Source: Flavobacteriaceae bacterium (lineage in GTDB: Bacteria; Bacteroidota; Bacteroidia; Flavobacteriales; Flavobacteriaceae). Taken from it: a stretch of DNA of 13,549 nt. The stretch spans positions 1-13,549 of the forward strand of contig DAOUPU010000050.1 of assembly GCA_030625995.1 (NCBI GenBank), given 5' to 3'. The translations under genes were made by a program, and so were the position numbers. Positions 1 through 5,646 of the stretch are shown here, piece after piece (the first letter of the stretch is position 1; every line of letters begins with the position of its first letter). A model generated the notes under the pieces. That model was given only the letters and a program-made list of their open reading frames with translations, made no database searches and was not told the DNA's origin.

Positions 1-119
1 TCTCGAATTTGCTCTTCGGCAAAAATAATACCTGGAAATAGAGCCGCGGCTGCAGTCATAGCTGAAGCTGCTGCCATTTTTTTAAGAAAATATCTTCTGT
101 TTGTTACTTTATTTATCAT
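1..119 (-). CDS. napA: N-terminus of a Tat-exported protein, probably periplasmic nitrate reductase NapA (partial)
   Basis: Only the first 39 codons are inside the window; the gene runs off the left edge. The start ATG is the complement of 117-119. The N-terminus carries a clear twin-arginine signal (N-R-R-Y-F-L-K at residues 7-13), an Ala-rich hydrophobic stretch (16-27) and a likely signal peptidase site after I-F-A near residue 34, so the product should be a folded, cofactor-containing periplasmic protein. The catalytic domain is not visible. The NapA call rests mainly on the NapD-like gene ending 11 nt upstream in the same direction: NapD is the cytoplasmic chaperone that binds the NapA signal peptide, and napDA adjacency is common. 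NapA would be the Mo-bis-MGD, 4Fe-4S nitrate-reducing subunit. Another Tat-dependent oxidoreductase remains possible. The Tat signal is certain; the NapA identity is an inference. Confidence 0.55.
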   Translation of the reverse strand, partial: MINKVTNRRYFLKKMAAASAMTAAAALFPGIIFAEEQIR

Positions 120-130
120 AATAGCATTTA

Positions 131-364
131 TTATTGATTGGATTCAAACCCTGAAACCATAGATAACATTTTTAAACTTTTAATGGAATTTATTACGATT
201 TGTAAATTTCGATCTTCAAAATCATCCTTAGTATCAGTTACAACAATGGCAATTTCTTCATTTTTAGAAGGAATAACATCACATTCAGTAATATTTGATA
301 ATTCTGATAGTAATTCTTTGTATTTACCGTCATGAGGATGAGCTAAATAACTCTTGATAGGCAT
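131..364 (-). CDS. napD: NapD-like chaperone for a Tat-exported oxidoreductase
   Basis: This small protein of 77 residues starts M-P-I-K-S-Y. Its length and pattern fit the NapD family (about 80-90 residues, ferredoxin-like beta-alpha-beta-beta-alpha-beta fold): a first strand (residues 3-8), a helix ending in L-S-N-I (about 14-24), a Cys-containing strand (T-E-C-D-V-I, 26-31), a strongly hydrophobic strand (E-I-A-I-V-V, 37-42), a second helix (about 53-64), then a last strand (M-L-S-M-V-S-G-F, 66-73). In E. coli and epsilonproteobacterial NapD the same order occurs, including the G/E-C-E/D-V element. NapD binds the Tat signal peptide of NapA in the cytoplasm and holds back export until the molybdenum cofactor is inserted. 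The neighbour starting 11 nt downstream begins with a Tat signal, which fits. No Shine-Dalgarno sequence and no convincing promoter are visible. Similarity is judged from memory of the family, not from an alignment. Confidence 0.6.
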   Translation of the reverse strand: MPIKSYLAHPHDGKYKELLSELSNITECDVIPSKNEEIAIVVTDTKDDFEDRNLQIVINSIKSLKMLSMVSGFESNQ

Positions 365-672
365 AGTCTAATAAATAAGTGTCTAAAATACAATTTTATG
401 TAATAATGGTTACAAAGAAAACGAAAGAAAATGTGTAGAAAGATGATATTAATCAGTTTTATAAAAAAAAAGATAAAAATGTATTTTATTCGTCTGATTA
501 TTGATAAACCAACTATGACAAGGGTTTGTAATATTAAAGTAGCCGTTGAATCTGTTTACTTATTTTTGTTTGGTAATCAATTTGGAGAATTCTATAAATT
601 TATTAGTAACACATCTAAAAGGTATTTTAAAAGAGCTAATTATTTCGTTAAGAAATTTATATAATCGATTTA
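365..672. other. 308-bp intergenic region with no convincing gene
   Basis: The stretch lies between the napD-like start and the end of the metallophosphatase gene, both on the minus strand, so it should hold the 3' end of the nucleotidase transcript and the promoter of the nap genes. An open frame of 77 codons (431-664, plus) exists, but its product is Lys/Phe/Ile-rich with no recognisable motif and the frame is probably chance in AT-rich DNA. I see only weak inverted repeats (AAACC/GGTTT around 507-530; ATTTC/GAAAT near 645-660) and no clear terminator, no TAnnTTTG element with proper spacing on the minus strand, and no convincing Fnr- or Crp-type palindrome. Confidence 0.6.
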
Positions 673-1590
673 CTATGTCAAAATGATTTGTTTCCCGCTA
701 CTTGTTTTATTATTAAATTCATCAAAGTAAAAATCGATTCTTCCAACATTAATTCCCCATTTTCCAACTTGGTTGATGAGCATATTTTCACCATTAATAT
801 TTTTAGCAACAGTAGGTTTTTTTAAAAAAGTGTGGGTATGACCACCTATAATCAGATCAATATCTTGGGTCTGTTGTGCTAGTGTTAAATCACTTATTTT
901 TTCCTCTTTGCCTCTGTAGTGATAACCTAAATGTGATAGACAGATTATCAGGTCACAGCCTTCTTCTTGTTTTAGATATCTTCCCATATCCTGGGCTATT
1001 TCAATAGGGTCTAAATAGGCCGTTTCTTTATACATCAGAGGATCTACGAGTCCTTCCAATTCTATCCCCAACCCAAAAATTCCAATTTTTAAACCACTTT
1101 TTGTATAAATTTTAAATGGCCTTGTTTTTCCATCTAATATAGTATTTGTGAAATCGTAATTTGATGTTAGGAAATCGAAAGATGCATTTGGCAGTTGTTT
1201 ATTCAATCCATCAATTCCATTGTCAAAATCGTGATTTCCTATGGTTGCGGCATCATATCTTAACTTGCTCATTAGCTTAAACTCTACTTCACCTCCAAAA
1301 AAATTAAAATAGGGCGTACCTTGAAAAATATCTCCTGCATCCAATAAAAGGGTGTTTTGGTTTTCCTGTCGTACTTGTTCAATCAAAGAGGCCCTTCTGG
1401 CAATGCCGCCAAGATTTGGATAATTAGGATGATCAATTGGAAAGGGCTCTATATTGCTATGAACATCATTTGTATGTAGAATTGTAATGTGCCTGTCTGG
1501 TTTTCTGATGCAAGAAGATAGAGATAAGCCTCCAGTGGTAATTAAGGCACCGGTTGCTGCGGTATATTCTATGAATTTTCGCCTTTTCAT
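673..1590 (-). CDS. Metallophosphatase (UshA-type 5'-nucleotidase N-terminal domain), Tat-exported lipoprotein
   Basis: The 305-residue product is the catalytic half of a 5'-nucleotidase/2',3'-cyclic phosphodiesterase of the UshA family, which hydrolyses nucleoside phosphates in the periplasm with two metal ions. All core motifs are present: N-D-V-H (D42, H44), D-A-G-D (D87), G-N-H-D-F-D (N119, H120, D123), S-H-L-G (H220) and G-G-H-T-H (H251, H253). These match the metal ligands and the catalytic His-Asp pair of UshA. The N-terminus has a Tat motif (M-K-R-R-K-F) and an L-S-S-C lipobox with C27, suggesting a Tat-exported lipoprotein. The chain stops after the catalytic domain (UshA is about 550 residues); the missing nucleotide-binding domain is the separate gene immediately upstream, one base away, so the two are probably translationally coupled. 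Substrate range cannot be read from the sequence. Confidence 0.88.
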   Translation of the reverse strand: MKRRKFIEYTAATGALITTGGLSLSSCIRKPDRHITILHTNDVHSNIEPFPIDHPNYPNLGGIARRASLIEQVRQENQNTLLLDAGDIFQGTPYFNFFGGEVEFKLMSKLRYDAATIGNHDFDNGIDGLNKQLPNASFDFLTSNYDFTNTILDGKTRPFKIYTKSGLKIGIFGLGIELEGLVDPLMYKETAYLDPIEIAQDMGRYLKQEEGCDLIICLSHLGYHYRGKEEKISDLTLAQQTQDIDLIIGGHTHTFLKKPTVAKNINGENMLINQVGKWGINVGRIDFYFDEFNNKTSSGKQIILT

Positions 1591-1591
1591 T

Positions 1592-2344
1592 TTAATTTAT
1601 TTTTACAAATCTTCCATCTTTTTGTGCCTTTATAGTATCGATCTTCACCAAATAATCAATTATGGCATCTCTAACTTTATATTGTGTACTAAATAAACTT
1701 ACAGGTTCTTTAAAAAAAGACATGTTATCGCCGCCGTGTTGCAGATAGTCATGTGTCAGTACATAGTAATTTCTTGTTGGATCAAAAGGTTTATCCTGAA
1801 TTAAAATATTTTTAAAACTTGCTTCTTTCAGTGTAAGCTTTAAGTTCGATATTGGATGGGCCTTTTTACTGTCTTTAAGGTAATTGAATAATTTTACTGT
1901 TTGCGTTCCGCTTAATTCAACAATCACGAGCTTATTTTCAAAAGGCATAAGTTCAAAGATATTTCCTACAGTAACATTTCCTTTTGGTATTACCGTTCGG
2001 ATTCCGCCATAATTAAAAAGTGCAAAATCAATATTCTTCCCTGTTTGACTTTTAAAAATGCTATCTGCTTCATGAAAACAAATATCAGCGTATATATTCC
2101 CCAAAGCACTTTCTAAGTCACCATCTGTTCTCGTCAGTATTTTTGGATTGTAACATAAAATTGTACTAATTTCATGTTGAAGTTCATTTTTATAAGGCAA
2201 AATAAACTCCGTAATAGAAGAATCTGGAGAAAAAATTTGATCAATTTGAATCTGTTTTCCTTGAATCTTGCCAATTTCAACTTGCTCATTTTTGCATCCT
2301 GAGATGGTACTGATTAATAAAAGGAAAAAAATACTAATTTTCAT
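1592..2344 (-). CDS. 5'-nucleotidase C-terminal domain protein, lipoprotein
   Basis: The 250-residue product matches the 5'-nucleotidase C-terminal domain that binds the nucleoside in UshA-type enzymes. Visible family motifs are E-S-A-L-G-N-I-Y-A-D (78-87), the F-N-Y-G-G-I-R segment (110-116) followed by G-N-V-T-V-G-N-I-F-E-L-M-P-F (122-135), and the L-Q-H-G-G-D-N element (201-207). There is no metallophosphatase domain. I chose the start at 2344 because it gives a classic Sec lipoprotein signal (M-K-I-S-I-F-F-L-L-L, then S-G-C with C17); the open frame extends to 2467, but the extra 41 codons would run over the promoter region and bury the signal. It is first in a two-gene operon with the metallophosphatase (1-nt gap). 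Presumably the two lipoproteins together act as a bipartite nucleotidase at the outer membrane or periplasmic face; physical association is inferred. Confidence 0.85.
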   Translation of the reverse strand: MKISIFFLLLISTISGCKNEQVEIGKIQGKQIQIDQIFSPDSSITEFILPYKNELQHEISTILCYNPKILTRTDGDLESALGNIYADICFHEADSIFKSQTGKNIDFALFNYGGIRTVIPKGNVTVGNIFELMPFENKLVIVELSGTQTVKLFNYLKDSKKAHPISNLKLTLKEASFKNILIQDKPFDPTRNYYVLTHDYLQHGGDNMSFFKEPVSLFSTQYKVRDAIIDYLVKIDTIKAQKDGRFVKIN

Positions 2345-2353
2345 TATTTTATT

Positions 2354-2361
2354 TAAATTTG
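2354..2361 (+). promoter_or_regulatory. Bacteroidetes -7 element for the DUF6913-dapA-ferritin operon
   Basis: TAAATTTG is a perfect match to TAnnTTTG and lies 20 bp before the ATG at 2382, giving a leader of roughly 15 nt. No TTG is found at the expected -33 distance (around 2332). The predicted start site falls inside the opposing -7 element at 2367-2374. Confidence 0.5.
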
Positions 2362-2366
2362 CTGGG

Positions 2367-2374
2367 CAAAGGTA
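2367..2374 (-). promoter_or_regulatory. Bacteroidetes -7 element for the split 5'-nucleotidase operon
   Basis: Read on the minus strand, this is TACCTTTG, a perfect match to TAnnTTTG, 22 bp before the ATG at 2344 and giving a leader of roughly 17 nt. No TTG is visible at the usual -33 position. It interlocks with the plus-strand -7 element 5 bp away. Confidence 0.5.
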
Positions 2375-2381
2375 AACGTAA

Positions 2382-2906
2382 ATGAATCTAAAAATAGTTA
2401 AAAAAAATTTTGTTTTAAAATATTTAAAATCGAATATCAGAACTCGAGGATTAGATAAGTTAGACACCTTGCGTAAGATCAGTAAAGTTGGAATTTTGGC
2501 TGAAACGGATCTATTCCAGACTTATGATTTCACAAAGAACCTGAGTACTAATTTTGGTTTGGATACCAATGATTTTAATATTATTCTCTATGAGAATAGT
2601 AAAATAATAGAAAATTTGGGTAATTACCTTTATTTTAGTGAAAAAGATTTTGGTATGTTTGGTAAAATTTCCGGTAAAGACTTAAAGAATTTTGTGGGAA
2701 CGGAATTTGATTTATTGATCAATTATTGTACTCACGAAGACGTTTTTTCAGAAATGGTATGTATTAAATCTAAGGCTAAATTGGTTGCGGGATTTAAAAG
2801 TAAGACCTACGATAATTACGATATATCAATTAAAATTGAAAGTAATAAAATTGATACTTTTAATGAAGAATTGACAAAATACTTACAAATATTGAAAGTA
2901 CTTTAA
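2382..2906 (+). CDS. DUF6913 family protein of unknown function
   Basis: This is a 174-residue cytoplasmic protein without signal peptide or membrane segment. It resembles the Flavobacteriia family DUF6913: a basic N-terminal helix (residues 1-25), a strand I-S-K-V-G-I-L-A-E-T-D (33-43), a central F-D-L-L-I-N-Y-C segment (about 109-116), a hydrophobic A-K-L-V-A-G-F strand (about 131-137), and a C-terminal F-N-E-E-L-T-K-Y-L-Q-I-L helix. I recall this family sitting directly before dapA in flavobacteria; no function is known to me. The layout, alternating strands and helices with a Rossmann-like rhythm, suggests an alpha/beta fold, but no nucleotide-binding motif is visible. It is first gene of the operon with dapA (33-nt gap) and the ferritin. 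The start at 2382 follows a well-placed -7 element and leaves a very short leader. Confidence 0.75.
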   Translation: MNLKIVKKNFVLKYLKSNIRTRGLDKLDTLRKISKVGILAETDLFQTYDFTKNLSTNFGLDTNDFNIILYENSKIIENLGNYLYFSEKDFGMFGKISGKDLKNFVGTEFDLLINYCTHEDVFSEMVCIKSKAKLVAGFKSKTYDNYDISIKIESNKIDTFNEELTKYLQILKVL

Positions 2907-2939
2907 AGAATGAACGAACAAGAAAATTTCAATTAAAAA

Positions 2940-3821
2940 ATGAAGGAATTGTTAGGTACAGGTGTAGCACTTGTTACTCCATTTACACAGGATAAAAATA
3001 TCGATTTTGAAGCACTTGCCCGTTTGGTAAATTATCAAATAGATAATGGTATAGATTATCTTGTGGCTCTTGGTACCACGGGAGAAACAGCAACACTATC
3101 GAAAATGGAACAACAATTGGTTAAAGACAAAATTGTTGAAATAAATAGTGGTAGATTGCCATTAGTTGTTGGTGTAGGAGGAAACAATACAAAAGCCGTG
3201 GTTGAAGAACTCGAAAATAGTGATTTATCAGATTTTTCAGCAGTTTTATCAGTTTCACCGTATTATAATAAGCCGACCCAACAAGGTATATATGAGCATT
3301 TTAAAAACATTGCAGAAGTAAGTCCTCTACCGGTAATAATGTATAACGTTCTTGCCAGAACAGGCAGTAATGTGGAGCCGGAAACAGTTCTCAAATTAGC
3401 AAATGAATGTAAAAATATCGTTGCCATCAAGGAAGCTTCTGGTGATTTTGAGCAAGCTCTGGAATTAATAAGAATAATGCCCAAGGGTTTTATGGTTATT
3501 TCAGGAGAAGACAAAACAGCCTTATCACTTACTTTGGCTGGAGGAGCAGGAGTGATTTCGGTTATAGGTCAGGGTTTGCCAAGGGAGTTCAGTACGCTTA
3601 TTGATCTTGCTTTAAAAATGCAACCAAAGGAGGCATTTGATATTTTTTATGCTTTGATGTCCGGTGTAGATTTGATCTTTGAAGAAGGTAATCCGGCCGG
3701 GATAAAATCGATGTTGAATAGCCTAAAGATTTGTGGCTTGGATGTGAGATTACCATTGGTTGAAGCTACCTCTGATTTGCGATTAAAAATTGATAACTTT
3801 GTAAAAATTTTTAAATCATAA
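2940..3821 (+). CDS. dapA: 4-hydroxy-tetrahydrodipicolinate synthase
   Basis: DapA condenses pyruvate with L-aspartate-4-semialdehyde, the first committed step of diaminopimelate and lysine synthesis in the cytoplasm. At 293 residues it has normal family length. Key residues are visible: G-T-G-V-A-L-V-T-P-F (6-15), G-T-T-G-E (45-49), S-P-Y-Y-N-K-P (106-112, including the proton-relay Tyr), M-Y-N-V-L-A-R-T-G (134-142, with Y135 and the substrate-binding R140), and I-K-E-A-S-G with the Schiff-base K164. The loop usually written YNVPxRT has Leu in place of Pro (L138), a small deviation that leaves the functional residues intact. It follows the DUF6913 gene and precedes the ferritin gene by 13 nt, so the three are probably one transcript. 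The start is the ATG after an A-rich leader; no Shine-Dalgarno sequence is present. Confidence 0.97.
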   Translation: MKELLGTGVALVTPFTQDKNIDFEALARLVNYQIDNGIDYLVALGTTGETATLSKMEQQLVKDKIVEINSGRLPLVVGVGGNNTKAVVEELENSDLSDFSAVLSVSPYYNKPTQQGIYEHFKNIAEVSPLPVIMYNVLARTGSNVEPETVLKLANECKNIVAIKEASGDFEQALELIRIMPKGFMVISGEDKTALSLTLAGGAGVISVIGQGLPREFSTLIDLALKMQPKEAFDIFYALMSGVDLIFEEGNPAGIKSMLNSLKICGLDVRLPLVEATSDLRLKIDNFVKIFKS

Positions 3822-3834
3822 ATAAATAATAATT

Positions 3835-4341
3835 ATGCTGGCAAAAAATATTGAAAAAGCTTTAAACGAGCAAATAAAAATTGAGGCAGAATCATCACAA
3901 GTATATCTGGCAATGGCTTCTTGGGCTGAAACACAAGGGTTTGAGGGAGTAGCATCTTTTATGTATAAACATTCAGACGAAGAAAGAATGCATATGTTAA
4001 AACTTGCTAAATTCGTTAATGAAAGAGGTGGGCATGCGAAGGTTTCTGCGCTGAAAGCACCCCCTGTTTCCTTCGGATCATTTAAAGAAATGTTTCAAAC
4101 CTTATTTGATCATGAAGTAATGGTATCGGAAAAAATTAATGACTTGGTGGATATTACGTTGGAATGTAAAGACTATGCGACCCATAATTTTCTACAATGG
4201 TATGTGTCCGAACAAATTGAGGAAGAAGCTTTGGCAAGGAATATTTTAGATAAAATTAATCTTATCGGGGATGATAAAGGTGGCTTGTATCTCTTTGATA
4301 ATGATGTAAAATTACTTGCTTCAATCGTAGCAGAAAATTAA
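3835..4341 (+). CDS. ftnA: Bacterial non-haem ferritin
   Basis: This 168-residue four-helix-bundle ferritin should assemble as a 24-subunit cage that oxidises Fe2+ and stores it as ferric mineral in the cytoplasm. It lines up with E. coli FtnA without gaps at the active site: E17, E50 and H53 (site A), E94 and E130 (site B), and the third-site acids E49, E126 and E129, with Q127 and Y24 also in place. The motif S-D-E-E-R-M-H (47-53) is intact. There is no C-X-X-C or haem ligand signature of a bacterioferritin or rubrerythrin. The gene begins 13 nt after dapA and has no promoter element of its own that I can see, so it is likely transcribed with DUF6913-dapA. No hairpin terminator of good quality follows; only an AT-rich stretch (4342-4457) separates it from bamD. 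Confidence 0.95.
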   Translation: MLAKNIEKALNEQIKIEAESSQVYLAMASWAETQGFEGVASFMYKHSDEERMHMLKLAKFVNERGGHAKVSALKAPPVSFGSFKEMFQTLFDHEVMVSEKINDLVDITLECKDYATHNFLQWYVSEQIEEEALARNILDKINLIGDDKGGLYLFDNDVKLLASIVAEN

Positions 4342-4457
4342 TTCCTCCTTAATATTGATAAAAATTCGTTAAAATTTACATATTCATTTGGGTTTCTGAT
4401 CAATTTTTCATTTTTTTGAAACTTTAAAATAAATTTTTAATAACAGATTTTTAATCT

Positions 4458-4465
4458 TATTTTTG
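4458..4465 (+). promoter_or_regulatory. Bacteroidetes -7 element immediately before bamD
   Basis: TATTTTTG matches TAnnTTTG exactly and ends only 4 bp before the bamD ATG (4470). If it is used, transcription would start on or next to the A of the start codon, implying a leaderless or nearly leaderless mRNA. No TTG at the -33 position is seen, and the surrounding tract is very T-rich, so a chance match is possible. Confidence 0.4.
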
Positions 4466-4469
4466 CAAA

Positions 4470-5303
4470 ATGCAAAAAATAAAGAAATTAGTATTTGCTT
4501 TATTAGTGATCTTTTTGATGAGTTCATGCAGTGAGTATCATAAAGTTTTGAATAAGGGAAAGAATGCGGAACGATATGCATTAGCTGAACAATTGTACAA
4601 AGAAGGAAAGTATGATAAAGCGATACCATTGTTTGAAAAAGTAGTTGGTCCATATGCGGGGAAACCTCAATTGGAAAGAATTCAATATATGATTGCAAAA
4701 TCAAGTTTTGAAGTTGAAGATTACGGATTGTCTTCTTATTATTTCACTAAATTTATAAATAACTATCCAAAAAGCAGTAAATTGAAAGAGGCGGCATTTC
4801 TTTCTGCAAAAAGTTACTATATGATTGCTCCAAAATATAGTGTGGACCAATTGGATACTTATAAAGCTTTAGAGGCATTTCAAGGATATATAAATGATTA
4901 CCCTGATTCTGAACTGGTGGAAGAGGCAAATAAGTACCATCAAGAATTAACCTATCGTTTAGAATTAAAAGATTTTGAAGTTGCAAAACAATACTATCAT
5001 ACAGAGTATTATATATCGGCAATTGCTGCGTTTGAAACTTTTAATGAGGAACATTTGGGATCAGTTTTAAAGGAAGATGCCTTATATTATAAGTTCAAAT
5101 CGTCTTATGAACTTGGAATGAATAGTGCTTTGGTAAAAAAATCAGGTAGATTAAAAAATGCCAAGACAGCATATGATAAATTTGAAAGAACATTTCCTGA
5201 GTCAGATAAGATCAAGAGTATGAAAAACGATATAGATCAAATAGATAAAGAAATTAACTCTACTAATAAACAGTTGGAAAAACTTTTACAAAATAATAAT
5301 TAA
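4470..5303 (+). CDS. bamD: Outer membrane assembly lipoprotein BamD
   Basis: BamD is the essential lipoprotein of the beta-barrel assembly machinery and helps BamA insert outer-membrane proteins. The 277-residue product starts with a lipoprotein signal (hydrophobic core 8-16, S-S-C with C20). The mature part shows TPR-type helical repeats: A-E-Q-L-Y-K-E-G-K-Y-D-K-A-I-P-L-F-E (about 39-56), Y-F-T-K-F-I-N-N-Y-P (about 91-100), A-F-Q-G-Y-I-N-D-Y-P (about 136-145) and a later A-Y-D-K-F-E-R-T-F-P repeat, with the typical F-x-x-x-Y-P repeat ends. The C-terminal 25 residues are Asn/Gln/Lys-rich. It is the first gene of an operon with the omega subunit (2 nt between stop and ATG), coaBC and porD, an arrangement I know from other Bacteroidetes. 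The start gives a complete signal peptide. Confidence 0.93.
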   Translation: MQKIKKLVFALLVIFLMSSCSEYHKVLNKGKNAERYALAEQLYKEGKYDKAIPLFEKVVGPYAGKPQLERIQYMIAKSSFEVEDYGLSSYYFTKFINNYPKSSKLKEAAFLSAKSYYMIAPKYSVDQLDTYKALEAFQGYINDYPDSELVEEANKYHQELTYRLELKDFEVAKQYYHTEYYISAIAAFETFNEEHLGSVLKEDALYYKFKSSYELGMNSALVKKSGRLKNAKTAYDKFERTFPESDKIKSMKNDIDQIDKEINSTNKQLEKLLQNNN

Positions 5304-5305
5304 TT

Positions 5306-5644
5306 ATGAAGGATTATAAAAATTCAGAAGCACCTGTGACAACGGTTACTTTTGATAAAAATCAAATTGAAGACCAAACCGCTAATATTTATAAAGCAAT
5401 TGCTATTATGTCAAAAAGAGCAGTTCAAGTTAGCGAGGACTTAAAACATGAACTGGTTGAAAAACTGGAAGAATTTGCTACTTATAACGATAGTCTGGAA
5501 GAAGTATTTGAAAATAAAGAGCAAATTGAAGTTTCACGTTTTTATGAAAAATTGCCTAAATCAACCTCAATAGCTGTTGACGAATGGTTAAAGGACGAGA
5601 TTTATTTCAGAGATCCTGAAGAGGAAAACGATAATTTAGAATAA
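5306..5644 (+). CDS. rpoZ: Rpb6/omega-type RNA polymerase subunit
   Basis: This 112-residue acidic cytoplasmic protein belongs to the Bacteroidetes Rpb6/omega family. Omega binds the beta' subunit and promotes assembly of RNA polymerase. Visible features are N-I-Y-K-A-I-A-I-M-S-K-R-A-V-Q (28-42), the region that corresponds to the conserved N-x-Y-x-x-x-x-x-x-x-x-R-A element of omega/Rpb6, then E-L-V-E-K-L-E-E-F (about 50-58), a very conserved E-V-F-E-N-K-E-Q-I segment (66-74), and an acidic tail. The family has little similarity to E. coli omega, so the call depends on recalled Bacteroidetes homologues and the position between bamD and coaBC. The ATG is two bases after the bamD stop (TAATTATG), implying translational coupling. 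No second candidate function is evident. Confidence 0.85.
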   Translation: MKDYKNSEAPVTTVTFDKNQIEDQTANIYKAIAIMSKRAVQVSEDLKHELVEKLEEFATYNDSLEEVFENKEQIEVSRFYEKLPKSTSIAVDEWLKDEIYFRDPEEENDNLE

Positions 5645-5646
5645 TT

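Noticed and set aside
372..392. TGT-N7-ACA near-palindrome before napD as an Fnr/Crp-type site
   Set aside because: It matches neither TTGAT-N4-ATCAA nor TGTGA-N6-TCACA well enough.
431..664. Open frame of 77 codons on the plus strand in the 365-672 spacer
   Set aside because: The product is Lys/Phe/Ile-rich with no motif or signal, has no promoter element with correct spacing, and faces against the flanking genes. It is most likely chance in AT-rich DNA.
2345..2467. Longer start for the 5'-nucleotidase C-terminal domain gene at 2467
   Set aside because: It would overlap the divergent promoter elements and the DUF6913 start, and put 41 residues before a perfect lipoprotein signal.
2910..2936. 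Eight-codon mini-ORF (M-N-E-Q-E-N-F-N) between the DUF6913 gene and dapA, resembling a leader peptide
   Set aside because: It has no lysine codons or run of any amino acid that would suggest attenuation, and there is no hairpin or T-run between it and dapA.
4405..4425. TTTCA/TGAAA inverted repeat as a terminator after the ferritin gene
   Set aside because: A 5-bp AT-rich stem inside a T-tract is too weak to separate from background.
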